Shown here: positions 21,183-31,436 of the stretch, piece by piece
How the letters are laid out: every line of letters begins with the position of its first letter
Numbering within the stretch: position 1 is the stretch's first letter
Assembly: GCF_964355755.1 (NCBI RefSeq)
Contig: NC_092674.1
Location: 11,349,001-11,413,000, forward strand
DNA from: Antedon mediterranea
Taxonomy: Eukaryota > Echinodermata > Crinoidea > Comatulida > Antedonidae
DNA: 64,000 nucleotides
Reading direction: 5' to 3'
Notes under the pieces: model-generated
The model's database searches: none
What the model was told of the DNA's origin: nothing
Seen by the model: the letters and a program-made list of their open reading frames with translations, nothing else
Made by a program: the position numbers and the translations under genes

Positions 21183-22106
21183 TTAATGAATGTTTTGAAA
21201 TATTATTATCATCAAATTTCATTCTTAAAATGTTTAATGTGATAGGGGGAAGATAACTCAATAAATTTAAAAAACGTACATCACCGTCTAACGCATCATA
21301 CGCTGCTTCAGCTCTATCCTCGAAGTCGACATGAGTGGCTAAGATACCAGTGTCAATTATGTATATATTTACTCCTTCTCCAGTTCCTAAAAATGTGAAT
21401 ATTTCAGAAATTATCTTGAGAGTAACATTGCATAGAGTATTCCTGGTATTGCATCTATAATTTGTATGTGACCCCAGTATCATAGGCCAATTCTATGATA
21501 CAATGTCACATATGTATATACGGTAACAGTCTAAATTAATTTCTTACCTGAAGGTGTATATTGATTATCAAGTGGTAGGTTACGCTGATCAATGCGATCC
21601 AGTCCCCAAGATGCCACGTTTGAAATTAAAAACTCACTGTCCACCTCAACATGAGTGACCAACGTGAGTTCTCGTACCTGCAATATCATGTCAAGAAGTG
21701 CATCCAATGTTTTGCGTACAGTTTCCAAAATTAAATTATACTTTTAAAGCAAGCAACAGACAGATTATACATTGTTAAGAATTAAGAGTTACTTTTTTAC
21801 CAGAGAGTTTTAAAATAAGTTTACAACTCTCTGAGTTTACTATGAGATGTTTCTACGGCTATAACATCACGAAAGAGGAAGTGGTTGATCACGTTAATAG
21901 AGCATGATAATTTGTAGACTGTACCTACCATCTTAAGAGCATCAGAATTCATGTTAGCAAGAAATCCTTTCAAAATCGTATTATAACTCAATGAGATTTG
22001 ACAGTCGTTGTAGCGCAGTGCCTTGAATATTGATTTTACATTGTTTAGGAAAATTTCTGCATCAACGTTATTCTATATATTAATAATAAAAATAAGAAAT
22101 GATATA

Positions 22107-22267
22107 CAGTCAACTCTCCCAATACCAGACACCTTTTCTGAAAAGTCTTGTATTTGGAATGTCTTTCTAATGGTAAAAGTTAATTTAGGACATTTTAGAC
22201 CTAAAAAAAGTTTGGTTTTGGGAGAGTTTCCAGTTTTCAGACAATCCGGTATTGGGAAAGTTGATTG
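22107..22267. mobile_element. pogo/Tigger-like MITE
   Basis: TA target duplications (22,105-22,106 and 22,268-22,269) flank TIRs CAGTCAACTCTCCCAATACC and, inverted, CAATCAACTTTCCCAATACC. TIRs beginning CAGT..ACTCTCCCAATACCGGA with a TA duplication are typical of pogo-like elements. At 161 bp it has no coding capacity. It lies just upstream of the first recognised subtilase exon. Confidence 0.85.
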
Positions 22268-22269
22268 TA

Positions 22270-23726
22270 ATAACACACAAGATATAATTCATTAGTAATT
22301 GTGTATTCATTATTATAATAATAATCTTAATTGGATTCATACCTGCTACCTGCAACACAAACTGAACATGAATAACAAAACCAGAAAGGCAATAAGGATG
22401 GAATCTCATTACCAAACAAGCTGGTTTGCTAACAAATTGCTAGTCGAATTAAATTAATTAATATGAAGGAAAACCATTAGAATAAGATGATATATGAATA
22501 CTAGTCATTTATTCAATATATAATAATTTTGAGACTGATGAATAGAATACAATAATGAGACCTAGTGTCAAAAGCTGGTATTGCGTATATCACGTAAATT
22601 TGTAATATATTTCTTGATACATTGGGCAATTTCTTTGTCAAAACTATGCTAGGCCTATAATAAATTTAACGATCCAATGATTGATTTTTTAGTTTTGCTT
22701 ATATTTCATGCCTTCATTACGTAACTTTAATAGCATATCCACTTTACTGTGAGTACCATAGACCTATCCTTTTATCAAGGCCACCCAACAGGATGCTGAG
22801 CTCCGGAGATGAAAGGGGTATCTGTGGCTCCACATGATCAGTTCCACACCCCTTACCAGACACCGCGCATGTTCGAAGTATGTACATAGTACATAGTACA
22901 GTACTGTTGGTATTTGTTGCAGCCAGACATAAGATCAAAGTACTGATTACAAGTTCCTATCTTGGCAAGGCGAGCCCAGTGTCCTGTTGTTAGATTGCCT
23001 TGCTTTTACTTATTACAAACTGCGTTATATATAGAATCACAAGAAGCATGTGTTTGAAACTAAATTTCACTCTGATAGGAAGCTACACAATATGTAGATC
23101 TGCATATAAATGTACAACAAATTCTACATATTATTAATGAATTGTTATTACCTGTAACTTCACAATATATTGGTTTTCCACCCGACGATGATTTAAGCTT
23201 GAGTATAGGGGAGCAAGCCGTTTAGTTGTACTCCCAGATCCTATGCACATTATATTAAGGCTATAAGTAAACTAAATACTTGATGTACCATGGTTAAAGA
23301 TTTCCTACTGTGTCCCGGCTAAAGTATATAATTGACTACACCCGGAGTGTTGTAGTTAGTCTATGCATTTATTTTTGAATTAACAATGTCCCCAACAACC
23401 AGCAACTTTAACTATCATATCACACTGTGTAATTTGTAATATAATAAAACAGACAATTCATGAATAAACTTAACTGCTGGTACAACATGTTAGTGACGTA
23501 CAAACACTGGTAGCTCAATAGGGATACAAGATTTTACACTAGAAATAGTGTACACAAACACACACACATAAAACAAATTTCACCACTAAGTTTACTTCAT
23601 ATATTAAATTATACTTTATTCTGATATCTCTTCAAGTTATACATAATTATAACTGTTATTATAAAATATATAGTAATTGAAACCAATTGATGTACACAAT
23701 ATGTGTAACACAATTATGTAAGAATA
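22270..23726. other. No supported gene; possible 5' region of the subtilase
   Basis: On the minus strand a hydrophobic stretch (SGFVIHVQFVLQ) near 22,350-22,410 could be a signal-peptide exon ending at a possible GTAGCA donor, but the linking propeptide exon was not found. An open frame at 22,744-22,938 (minus) has no recognisable relative. The rest is AT-rich. Confidence 0.35.
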
Positions 23727-24125
23727 TTAAGTATATAGAGAGTTATCAGCATCAGGAATTTCATCAAGTGATGGTGGTGTGTTGTGTATGTTAAGACACA
23801 CTCTAGAGCTATGTAAGGGTGTTGGCGTTATGACGGTACTACAGCTCTCATTAACCCTCTTACGCGGCACCTTTCTTCGGCAACTCCGATCAGCATCAAG
23901 CATGTCATCTACTGACGGCAGTTCGGGTGTGTCATGAATGCTGAAACACATTCGTTTTGTGCTTTTGGTAGAAATTGTTGGCCTAACACTATTGTCATTC
24001 CAGAGCTTATCAATGCTACCAATTTCAAAACGTACCTCTTTGGTTCCCGACTTTTTGCAGTGAGGAGATGGATACTTACCAACCATCCTTTCAACATTAA
24101 ACTCAGCACTGTCTTTAAATACTAC
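23727..24125 (-). CDS. Unrecognised C-terminal coding block with duplicated IH-TP motif
   Basis: A 133-codon open frame runs from a TGA at 24,128-24,126 to its stop near 23,727. It includes VVFKDSAEFNVERMVGKYPS and then two copies of one motif: MCFSIHDTPELPSVDDMLDA and VCLNIHNTPPSLDEIPDADN. Basic patches (RRKVPRKR) suggest a nuclear protein. A donor-like GTAAGT lies inside the frame (after MVG), so part of it could be intron. It probably belongs to the same gene as the exons at 24.21-25.35 kb, but how it joins is unclear because those exons reach a stop at 24,210. I do not recognise the family. Confidence 0.4.
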   Translation of the reverse strand, partial: VVFKDSAEFNVERMVGKYPSPHCKKSGTKEVRFEIGSIDKLWNDNSVRPTISTKSTKRMCFSIHDTPELPSVDDMLDADRSCRRKVPRKRVNESCSTVITPTPLHSSRVCLNIHNTPPSLDEIPDADNSLYT

Positions 24126-24209
24126 TCAACAACGTACGCATCAACTTTCTGTTTGGTTTGGTACCAGCCACATGATGTCTTAGCAAGCTCCAGTACGGTG
24201 AGTTAGTCT

Positions 24210-25345
24210 TTAAACATTTCTTCGACTTCTGGATGGAGTGGATGGTTCTATTATAGCGTTTCTTGCAACGCGAAGCACAAGAGAGTGGCAATAAAGATCT
24301 GTAATAAAAAGTAAGATGAACTATATTTGTAATTATTATATTATCCTTTTTGATATTTAAATTGTTACCATCATAAAGACTCTTAGCTGGTGAACGAAAG
24401 CAGGGACATGAATTGGTATCCCTTTCGTCTCTGTAGACAACACCCGTCTTTTCTTTATGGATACCTAAAATAAAACACATTGACATAATTTGTTTAAATG
24501 GCATGGTCGTAAAACAGGCCAAAGTTACACATGGGAGACGAATTTGTATCGGAAATTGGATTAGTGCTGTGATACAAATATCCTAAATTTCTATGATTTG
24601 AAAAGAAACAATGCCATTACAAGACGAAGTTAATCAGATTGTATTTAAGCAAAAATTGGTAGAAAACAAGTTACATGAGAGACGAAATTTGATTTGGACA
24701 GCCAAACAAAATATGCTAAATGACCATGATTTAAAAAGAAAAACAAAGTTATTGCTAATACAGTAGGCCGAGGGCTGATTGTATTTAAGAAGAATAATTT
24801 TATAAATATATTATATTTATACATTTAGAAATATATACTTGGTATGAAATACAGTTTACATTAGTTAGATTCTTTACTGTAACTTACTGTCAGAGTGTTG
24901 TGGAAAGTCCATATTGTAAAAAGCTGCGCGGTACATCTTTATAGCTTCTTCAACAACAACATGAGTTATCGATTCTTTTTTCTACAATAAACAAAGTATT
25001 TTCTATTGAAAAATTACCTTTAATTTAAATTAACTATAACACATATAAAAACTATAAAAAATGGAATTACATCAGGAAAAGAGCACAACAATTAACATTA
25101 ACAGTCTAACCCTATCTTAAAAATTGGCTAACGAGGTCCAAATTTGGGAATTGTATGCTGTATAACATTTCTATAAAATACACAATGCTAAAAACCATTC
25201 ACCTTCAGTTTAGTTTTAGAGCTTTTTAGTTCATTAGTAAAACATTTGCTTTCCCGCAATGGTCGTTTGATCTTGATTGGACCTGTGTGGGGTTTGTCTG
25301 ATGTTGGCTTTAAGTTTTGCCATTTTCGCTTCTTTCTGACAGAAT
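24210..25345 (-). CDS. Unrecognised spliced gene, four linked exons
   Basis: Exons 25,345-25,203; 24,981-24,888; 24,464-24,369; 24,298-24,210 have GT-AG borders and join in frame. Exon 1: DSVRKKRKWQNLKPTSDKPH and IKIKRPLRESKCFTNELKSS, very basic with nuclear-localisation-like clusters. Exon 2: KKESITHVVVEEAIKMYRAA. Exon 3: VVYRDERDTNSCPCFRSPAK. Exon 4: LYCHSLVLRVARNAIIEPST and PSRSRRNV, then a stop. The 5' part of the gene is missing: the sequence to the right is a LINE, and a second copy of the exon 1 region lies at 29.0-29.15 kb. I do not recognise the protein; a nuclear or chromosomal role is only suggested by composition. Confidence 0.5.
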
Positions 25346-25571
25346 CTGTCACATGTCAAGGTATCAAATATTTATAAATGTTTAGGCCTAATGTAGCTTA
25401 CGTAGGCCAGGCTAATTAAACATTTTATTTATATGAATTAGAATCCTGAAACCCCCAACTTACGAATAATATAATAATAATCAATGTCACTATTACAATT
25501 TTGAATTGATAACTGGAGTAATTTTAGTAGTATACAACATGTAGGCCAAGGGGAAGGCTGTCTGTGGGTAA

Positions 25572-26131
25572 AGGGGTGTATTTGATTTATATGAGGAAGA
25601 GGTACTAAAAGTTATTGAATCTCTCGATTCAAACAAAGCCCCCGGATTTGATGACATTTCAGCAAAAGTTGTAAAGGAAGTAAAATACAATATTTTAAAG
25701 CCGCTGACATATATTTTTAATTTATCACTTCAAACTGGACTAATACCAGGGAAATTGAAAATTTCCAAAGTAGTTCCCATACATAAAAAAGGGGACCGCC
25801 ATTTGGCCTCAAACTATCGTCCCATATCGCTGTTGCCCATTTTTTCGAAAGTTTTTGAAAAGATTATCCATAATCAATTATACAATTATCTTACAAAATG
25901 TAAAGTGTTAAGCAACAATCAATATGGATTTAGAAACAAACACTCAACTTCTCATGCTATGATCGACTTGGTCTATAAAATATTAAATGCATTTGAAAAA
26001 AAGGAATATGCACTTACTACCTTTATGGATTTGTCAAAAGCGTTTGACATTATCGATCACAGTATTCTGTTGAGCAAATTGGCGCATTATGATATAAGAG
26101 GCATCGTTTTAATGTGGTTTAGAAACTATTA
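25572..26131 (+). CDS. LINE reverse transcriptase, first half
   Basis: Fingers and palm start of the RT: APGFDD block, HKKGD, YRPISLLP, FRNKHSTSHAMIDLV and the DLSKAFD box with the first catalytic Asp. It ends at a TAA created by the one-base deletion near 26,130. Confidence 0.85.
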
Positions 26132-26133
26132 AG

Positions 26134-27133
26134 TGGCCGCAAACAATATGTTTATGCCAACGGTAGATCATCATGTTTAAAAGACACCAATATAGGGGTG
26201 CCACAGGGTTCTGTTTTAGGACCACTTTTGTTTTTAATTTACATCAATGATATAAGTCGAGCAAGTAGTAAAATAGATATAATTAGTTTTGCTGACGACA
26301 CAACTTGTATAACAAGGGGAGATGACCCTACAATGTTAAACCATACTATGAATATTGAACTAGAAAAAATAAACGTATGGCTTAAAGCAAATAAGCTGTT
26401 ACTGAATGTCAGCAAAACTAATTACGTTGTTTTTAGAACTAGCCAAAAGAACTTTGACAAAAACCAGTTTAAAATAAAAATGAATAATGTGTTATTACAT
26501 AGAAAAGAAAATGTGACATTTCTAGGTGTAATTTTAAACATTTTGAAACATCACATACAGCTTATTAGAAAAAAAATGTCTAGGGCAATTGGTATACTTT
26601 TAAAAGTAAGAGAATTCTTTCCTCATAAAGTCCGTATTAGTCTTTATAACACCTTAGTATTACCTCACCTTCAGTATGGTAACTTAATATGGGGAAATAC
26701 ATACAAGAGCACGTTAGAAGTAATACTAAAACTCCAAAAGAGAGCTGTAAAATGCATTACCTTCTCTAAATCCAGACAAGCCTCAGAGCCACTGTTTAAG
26801 AAACTAAAAATATTAAACGTTTATGATATTTACAAAGTAAACGTCATAGGATTTATGGCAAACGTAAAATTCAATGAATTACCACATCACATTTTAAATA
26901 TTTTTAATTACTGTGACAGTATTAGGCCTACTCATAACCTCAGAACAGAAACTGAATTCGAAATTCCCTTCACAAGACTAACTTGCAGTCAACAGTTTAT
27001 ACACATATATGGACCAAAATTGTGGAAAGAATTCACTTGTAATGGTGGTAATAAACCGGTTATCTTAAAGAAACAAAATAAATGTATAAAAAAACAGGTT
27101 AAAAAATACTTTTTATCACTATATGCTGATTAA
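26134..27133 (+). CDS. LINE reverse transcriptase, second half
   Basis: Begins in the shifted frame with SGRKQYVYANGRSS, then PQGSVLGPLLF, the FADD catalytic box, FLGVIL, the thumb, and the C-terminal domain ending KKYFLSLYAD. It joins the first half if one T is assumed lost. Confidence 0.85.
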
Positions 27134-27299
27134 CAACACCTTTGTTTATTTAAGTTCTATATACTTGTTCTTATGTAAAAGGGTCCTACAAAAAAATGAA
27201 GCTACAGCTTTTTTATGCAGGATCCCTGTTCTCAGTTGTACTGTAATTATGATGTACTGTAATTGATGACTAAATAAATGTGGAATAAATGTGAAATTT

Positions 27300-27420
27300 G
27301 GTTGTGCGGGCGTAAGTTTGTGTGCCAACGGTACGTATGAACCGATGTTGGAAATCATACCCAGTGTGGTGGCTTACTATACACACGTAATACGGTGGCC
27401 CACAACTGTCACGCACACTA
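27300..27420. repeat. Short repeat shared with 33.6 kb
   Basis: GGTACGTATGAACCGATGTT and GGAAATCATAC with GTGGTGGCTTAC occur here and at about 33,611-33,672. Function unknown. Confidence 0.55.
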
Positions 27421-27424
27421 TAAC

Positions 27425-27730
27425 ACAGAATCACACAATTAAAGAAGGAATTACACAGTTAAAGAAAGAATCACACAATTAAAGAAGAAATCGCACAATT
27501 AAAGAAGAAATCGCATATAAACAATAGAAAGCATGAAAATATAAAACGAAATGCACAAATAAAAAAGAAACGCGCAATTAAAGAAGAGCTAAGCACAATT
27601 AAAGAAGCCCGCAACAAATTCGAAAGCTCCTCGCACAATTAAAGAAGTCCGCAACAAATTCGAAAGCTCCTCGCACAAATCACAATTAAAGAAGTTCGCA
27701 AGAAATTCCAAAGTTCTCGCACAACTAAAG
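27425..27730. repeat. Degenerate CACAATTAAAGAAG repeats
   Basis: About a dozen imperfect copies of (T)CGCACAATTAAAGAAG, with variants GCAACAAATTCGAAAGCTCC repeated twice. It lies directly left of the TTCGGCTC element. Confidence 0.75.
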
Positions 27731-27796
27731 TACAGTAGTCAGTATGGAACGCCATCGCTGCCTCCGGCAGCAAACTTTAATTCTATTCGGCTCTTT

Positions 27797-28060
27797 TACC
27801 ATTACGTTCGGCTCTTTTAGCATTCGGCGCATTTCTATTCGGCCCATTTACCATTACGTTCGGCTCTTTCAGCATTCGGCGCATTTCTATTTGGCCCATT
27901 TACCATTACGTTCGGCTCTTTCAGCATTCGGCTTTTTTTTATTCGGCCCATTTACCATTACGTTCGGCTCTTTCAGCATTCGGCTCTTTTTTTTCGGCCC
28001 ATTTACCATTACGTTCGGCTCTTTTTTATTCGGCTTTTCTGCATTACGTTTCTGCATTAC
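27797..28060. repeat. 52-bp tandem repeat, about five copies
   Basis: ACCATTACGTTCGGCTCTTT recurs at about 27,798, 27,850, 27,902, 27,954 and 28,005 (spacing 51-52 bp), separated by CAGCATTCGGC...ATTCGGCCCATTT. The repeats translate in several frames on both strands, which explains the overlapping ORFs here. Confidence 0.9.
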
Positions 28061-28090
28061 GTTCGGCTCTTTTTGATTTGGCACTTTTTA

Positions 28091-28545
28091 CAAAGATTGT
28101 ATAGCGCCGCTACGCGGCGCAAGATAGGTAACTGGGTGAGACCTTTGTAATCCATGGACGCCATTCCGGCGGACAAGTTTGAACCGGAATAAAGTCGTTG
28201 TCAAGGCAATACCCACGATGTTTTGGTTAAAGAACGAAGTTGTCTAACCAAACATATCAATGTAAACACACAGAATTAATCGGAAAGTGTCCAGATCCCA
28301 AAGAAACTTTTATTTTACTTTGTTTACATAATTTCTTCCCTTTTCCAAGAATCAATCATAAAGATGGTTAACCACAGATACTTCGAGGCGGACCGCAAAC
28401 TTTAAACCATTTACATTTAAATCACAATAATAACCTGTCCGCCCGAATGGCGTCCATGGATTTACTGGGCGCGTAGTGTTATAAGATAGGAGCTTGGCAA
28501 CAGTTACCTATCTTGCGCCGCGTAGCGGCGCTATAATAATCTTTG
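28091..28545. mobile_element. hAT-like MITE with 7-bp target duplication
   Basis: CTTTTTA is present directly before 28,091 and directly after 28,545. TIRs of about 44 bp start CAAAGATTGTATAGCGCCGC and CAAAGATTATTATAGCGCCG (inverted). A second arm pair, around CCATGGACGCCATTCCGGCG and its inverse CCGAATGGCGTCCATGG, lies further in. The element splits the TTCGGCTC repeat, so it is the younger insertion. Confidence 0.9.
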
Positions 28546-28609
28546 CTTTTTATACGGCGCAATTAAATTCTAACCTTTTACGCGCTCTACCATAACACCA
28601 TAGATATAG

Positions 28610-28835
28610 AATAAACGTCACAATGCATTACGCGAGTGTAAGTACGCGCTATTGCTATGGTGATACTACAGATAATGCGCTCTTCTTTCTCTCATGTTCA
28701 GACAGTATAGAAAAAGCAACACGTTGTTCTGCAACTGGTGGTCTACCTGTTTGTTAGGCATTGCAGATTGTATTTTCAACAAAGCAAACGTACGTAGGCA
28801 AAAAGAAACTCCTTATAACGTCGAAGATTTGATTT
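28610..28835. repeat. Dispersed repeat, partner at 34.5-34.7 kb
   Basis: CGCGAGTGTAAGTACGCGC, GCTCTTCTTTCTC, AGCAACACGTTGTT and CAACAAAGCAAACGTACGTA occur in the same order at 34,517-34,700 with indels. Confidence 0.75.
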
Positions 28836-28984
28836 AACTACTTACTATATAGGTTTATAGTGAGATAGTCGATCATAATAAATTACCAACAAAGTGCATT
28901 GTTTTCTAAATGATATGTTGGTTGTATTTATCATCTTCTTGATATAGTTGGCAAATATGTAAAATGATCAGGGCCAATGTCTAA

Positions 28985-29150
28985 AAAAATTTATTGGACC
29001 TTTGTGGGTTTTGTCTGATGTTGTCTTTAAGTGTTTTCATTTCCGCTTTCTCCTGTTGGTGGTGGCACTAGGATGTGACTTTCCATCAACCGTTGAATGA
29101 ACATCATAGACTCCAGAATCTGTCACATGTCAAAGTATCAAATATTTGAG
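28985..29150 (-). pseudogene. Partial duplicate of exon 1 of the unrecognised gene
   Basis: Reverse complement matches 25,260-25,370: ATGTGACAG acceptor, CGGAAATGAAAACACTTAAA versus CGAAAATGGCAAAACTTAAA, then ACATCAGACAAAACCC. This copy has about 75 extra bases after the acceptor (encoding SGVYDVHSTVDGKSHPSATT) and an in-frame TGA. It is either a dead paralogous exon or the remains of the original exon before rearrangement. Confidence 0.55.
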
Positions 29151-29154
29151 ATCT

Positions 29155-29620
29155 TGCATAATGGTCCTGCTTGTGTAATAAATGAGTTATTATGTTATAA
29201 TTTATACTGAATAAGAAGAATTCCATGAACTTTTACTTTTAAATATTAGGATAATAATACTTTCTCTGCGCTGGACATAAGGGAAGCGAAAGAAACACTC
29301 CATGTACAGTATGTCTATATAGTCCATGGGATTTAGCTAAAAAATGACCCTTTTCTCACACAAATTGCAAGAAAAGGTTTTTTTGATGAAGTGTGTTCTT
29401 TAGACCCTGCTGAACACATTTATCAACGTTAGGACATTTTTCGACAACGGGAAGTAGCCTAATTTGCATAATTAAAAATGGCCGCCATTTTTAATAACGT
29501 AATCTGTATCTTGGAAACCGCTAGTCACAGATACTTAATTATGGTGTCAAAATCATTAGAATATATGTTTTTATATTCACTTTAATGAAAAAGTTTGTCC
29601 AAAAATGAATGGAAGTGCTA
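29155..29620. other. No gene seen
   Basis: AT-rich DNA without recognisable exons or elements. Confidence 0.45.
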
Positions 29621-29623
29621 TTT

Positions 29624-29960
29624 CTAACATTATTGACCTTTGACCTTGATTTATCATATCTCAGCAACCACTAATCGGAGATATACAAATTAGGGCTTAA
29701 ATTGTTCAGAAACAACACATTTATATCCAGTCTAATGGCATGTTTTTGCAAAAAATGGCGGATTCTAACATTATTGACCTTTGACCTTGATTTATCATAT
29801 CTTAGCAACCACTAATCTGAGAGACACACAATATGGCTCAAACTGTTCAGAAACTACATATTTATATTTAGTCTAATGGCATGTTTTTGCAAAAAATGGC
29901 CGATTCTAACATTATTGACCTTTGAACTTTGCACTACATAAAATCGCATAACTTTGAAAA
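29624..29960. repeat. 141-bp tandem repeat, about 2.4 copies, with TGACCTTTGACCT sites
   Basis: CTAACATTATTGACCTTTGA starts at 29,624, 29,765 and 29,906, exactly 141 bp apart. Units continue TTTATCATATCTCAGCAACC and ATGGCATGTTTTTGCAAAAA. The sequence differs from the 141-bp satellite at 2.8-4.1 kb. Two units carry a perfect TGACCTTTGACCT at 29,634 and 29,775. Confidence 0.9.
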
Positions 29961-30339
29961 TATTGTACATATGAAATTATTTTTAGTTTCAAATTATTCA
30001 GAACATAAATGTTTCTATAGAGTCCAATGACATTATGTCCAATAATGACCTATTGTATTTGAAAAGGATTTTTAAACCCGGAATCTTCTTCATGTAGTTA
30101 GGCATTCATTAGAACATGTGATTTGGCACTACTTGTTAATTAATATGTTAATGAAGAAGGTAACCTAAAATAATGACTAATGATATTTTTACATATTTAG
30201 TCAATGCTGATATAACGTGTCTACCTATGGTCTCCAGCAACTGGTATCTCAAGAGAATGATTATATTTAAATATTTTTGTATGCGTTTCTGTATTCGTAC
30301 TTGTAAACTGGAAGGTAATTTCCATTACTTTTTGGTAAA

Positions 30340-30670
30340 AAACTTGTTTATGTTGAGGAAGGTACCTATCTTGGCCATATTCTTATGTGTGATTGCAGTG
30401 ATGAGGCCAATATTCAAAGGCAGTACAGGTCTTCGTATATTAGAAGCAACTCACTCAATCGCAAATTTATGAAATGCTTTACTAATGTTAAATGTTTCCT
30501 CTTTAGATCTTATTGTATTAATCTATAATGTGCTGCCCTTTGGAGTGACTACAGTATCGTATGAAGACAATTAGATCACTTAATATATATGCTACAATAA
30601 TGCTCTGCGCTGTACAGTATGATGCTTATTGAACATGGTTTCCCTTCTTTTATTGTGTATATGTGAAAAT
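30340..30670 (+). mobile_element. Decayed RT C-terminal fragment
   Basis: In one plus frame GTYLGHILMCDCSDEANIQR, QYRSSYIRSNSLNRKFMKCF and TNVKCFLFRSYCINL can be read. This is the YLG-I..D-SDD-DI-RQ-R-Y...N-L-RKF--C---VK--LF-YC block common at the end of LINE RTs. Stops and indels follow. It is an old fragment. Confidence 0.6.
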
Positions 30671-30699
30671 CTATCTATAGTTTCATGCAACGTATGTTC

Positions 30700-31436
30700 T
30701 TTTTCAATTCAATTCGTTTATTCAATATTCAATAATTTCAGTAAATAATCTCCACATATAAAAATTCATAAAGAATAATTATATAAACACGTAAGATAAT
30801 AATTAATAAAACTTAGTATGTGTGTAAGGAAACATATGCCTATATAAGTATAAAACTTTAAGCCTAGGCTTCCAGAAAAAAAGTAACAAAAAAGTTGGAA
30901 AAAAAAGATTCAAAATACGATATATTCTAATAAAAAAAGGAAGGAGAAAGCCTAAGCGAAAAAACACCAGACAGTCAAAGATATTCGGGAAAGAACATTA
31001 AATGAAAAAGGTAATTTTCAAAGAATGCAATACCGACGATGGAGTTTAAAAAAGATAAAAATATGAGAAAATATTCAAGCACATGTATATGTGAACTTTA
31101 TTCAATCAATCGTACATTTGTTATAATGGTAACCACAATAAGATATAATATTACAGTAGATTTTTACAAAAAAACAAGACCAATATAAATATTAATTATA
31201 AAATATATACAATGATTATTTACAGTAATGATAATAATAAAAATTAATTGTTTATATTGAATATTATTGGAAACAGAAGTTGAATAATAAAATACTGGAA
31301 AGTTTAATTAGAGGTTTACAATCAATGGAAAAGATGAAAACATATGATATTGTAAGTATTAAAAGTAGCAGTGTTTAGGGAGATTACTGTATATTGGCAA
31401 CGGCACACAGTTGAACATGGTTTTAAGCAAAAGTAA
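30700..31436. other. AT-rich, possibly LINE 3' UTR sequence
   Basis: TTCAATTCAATTCGTTTATT at 30,707 and ACTTTATTCAATCAATCG at 31,095 look like reversed LINE tails. The same kind of sequence occurs in the array units (ACTTTATTCAATCAAACAATC). No gene. Confidence 0.4.

Larger units (their letters stand above)
25572..27297 (+). mobile_element. 5'-truncated LINE (CR1/Jockey-like) with RT
   Basis: The coding part runs 25,572-26,131 and 26,134-27,133. It holds SNKAPGFDDIS, VVPIHKKGD, NYRPISLLPIFSK, FRNKHSTSHA and FMDLSKAFDIIDH, then GVPQGSVLGPLLFLIYINDI, SFADDTT (catalytic FADD), and a C-terminal HIYGPKLWKEF block. One missing T near 26,130 (AACTATTAAGTGG in place of TTTA) breaks the frame at WFRNY. 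The endonuclease domain is absent. The 3' UTR ends in two copies of AATAAATGTG(GA), a usual LINE tail. Only one frameshift suggests a fairly recent insertion. It separates the unrecognised gene's exon 1 from the rest of the locus. Confidence 0.9.
27738..28605. mobile_element. TTCGGCTC-family element, interrupted by a MITE
   Basis: Starts ATGGAACGCCATCGCTGCCT, includes CGGCAGCAAACTTTAATTCT, then a tandem block, then after the inserted MITE TATACGGCGCAATTAAATTC. The same left and right parts occur at 63,403-63,620 (inverted) and 62,952-63,062, inside the large fold-back at the window's end. It has no protein-coding features. Confidence 0.75.

Noticed and set aside
22330-22415. Signal-peptide exon of the subtilase (MVMRFHPYCLSGFVIHVQF)
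   Set aside because: No conserved start of the propeptide links it to exon 1 and the donor choice is ambiguous; kept only as a possibility.
27744-28084. Repetitive open frames on both strands over the TTCGGCTC block
   Set aside because: They arise from the 52-bp tandem repeats and translate in several frames.
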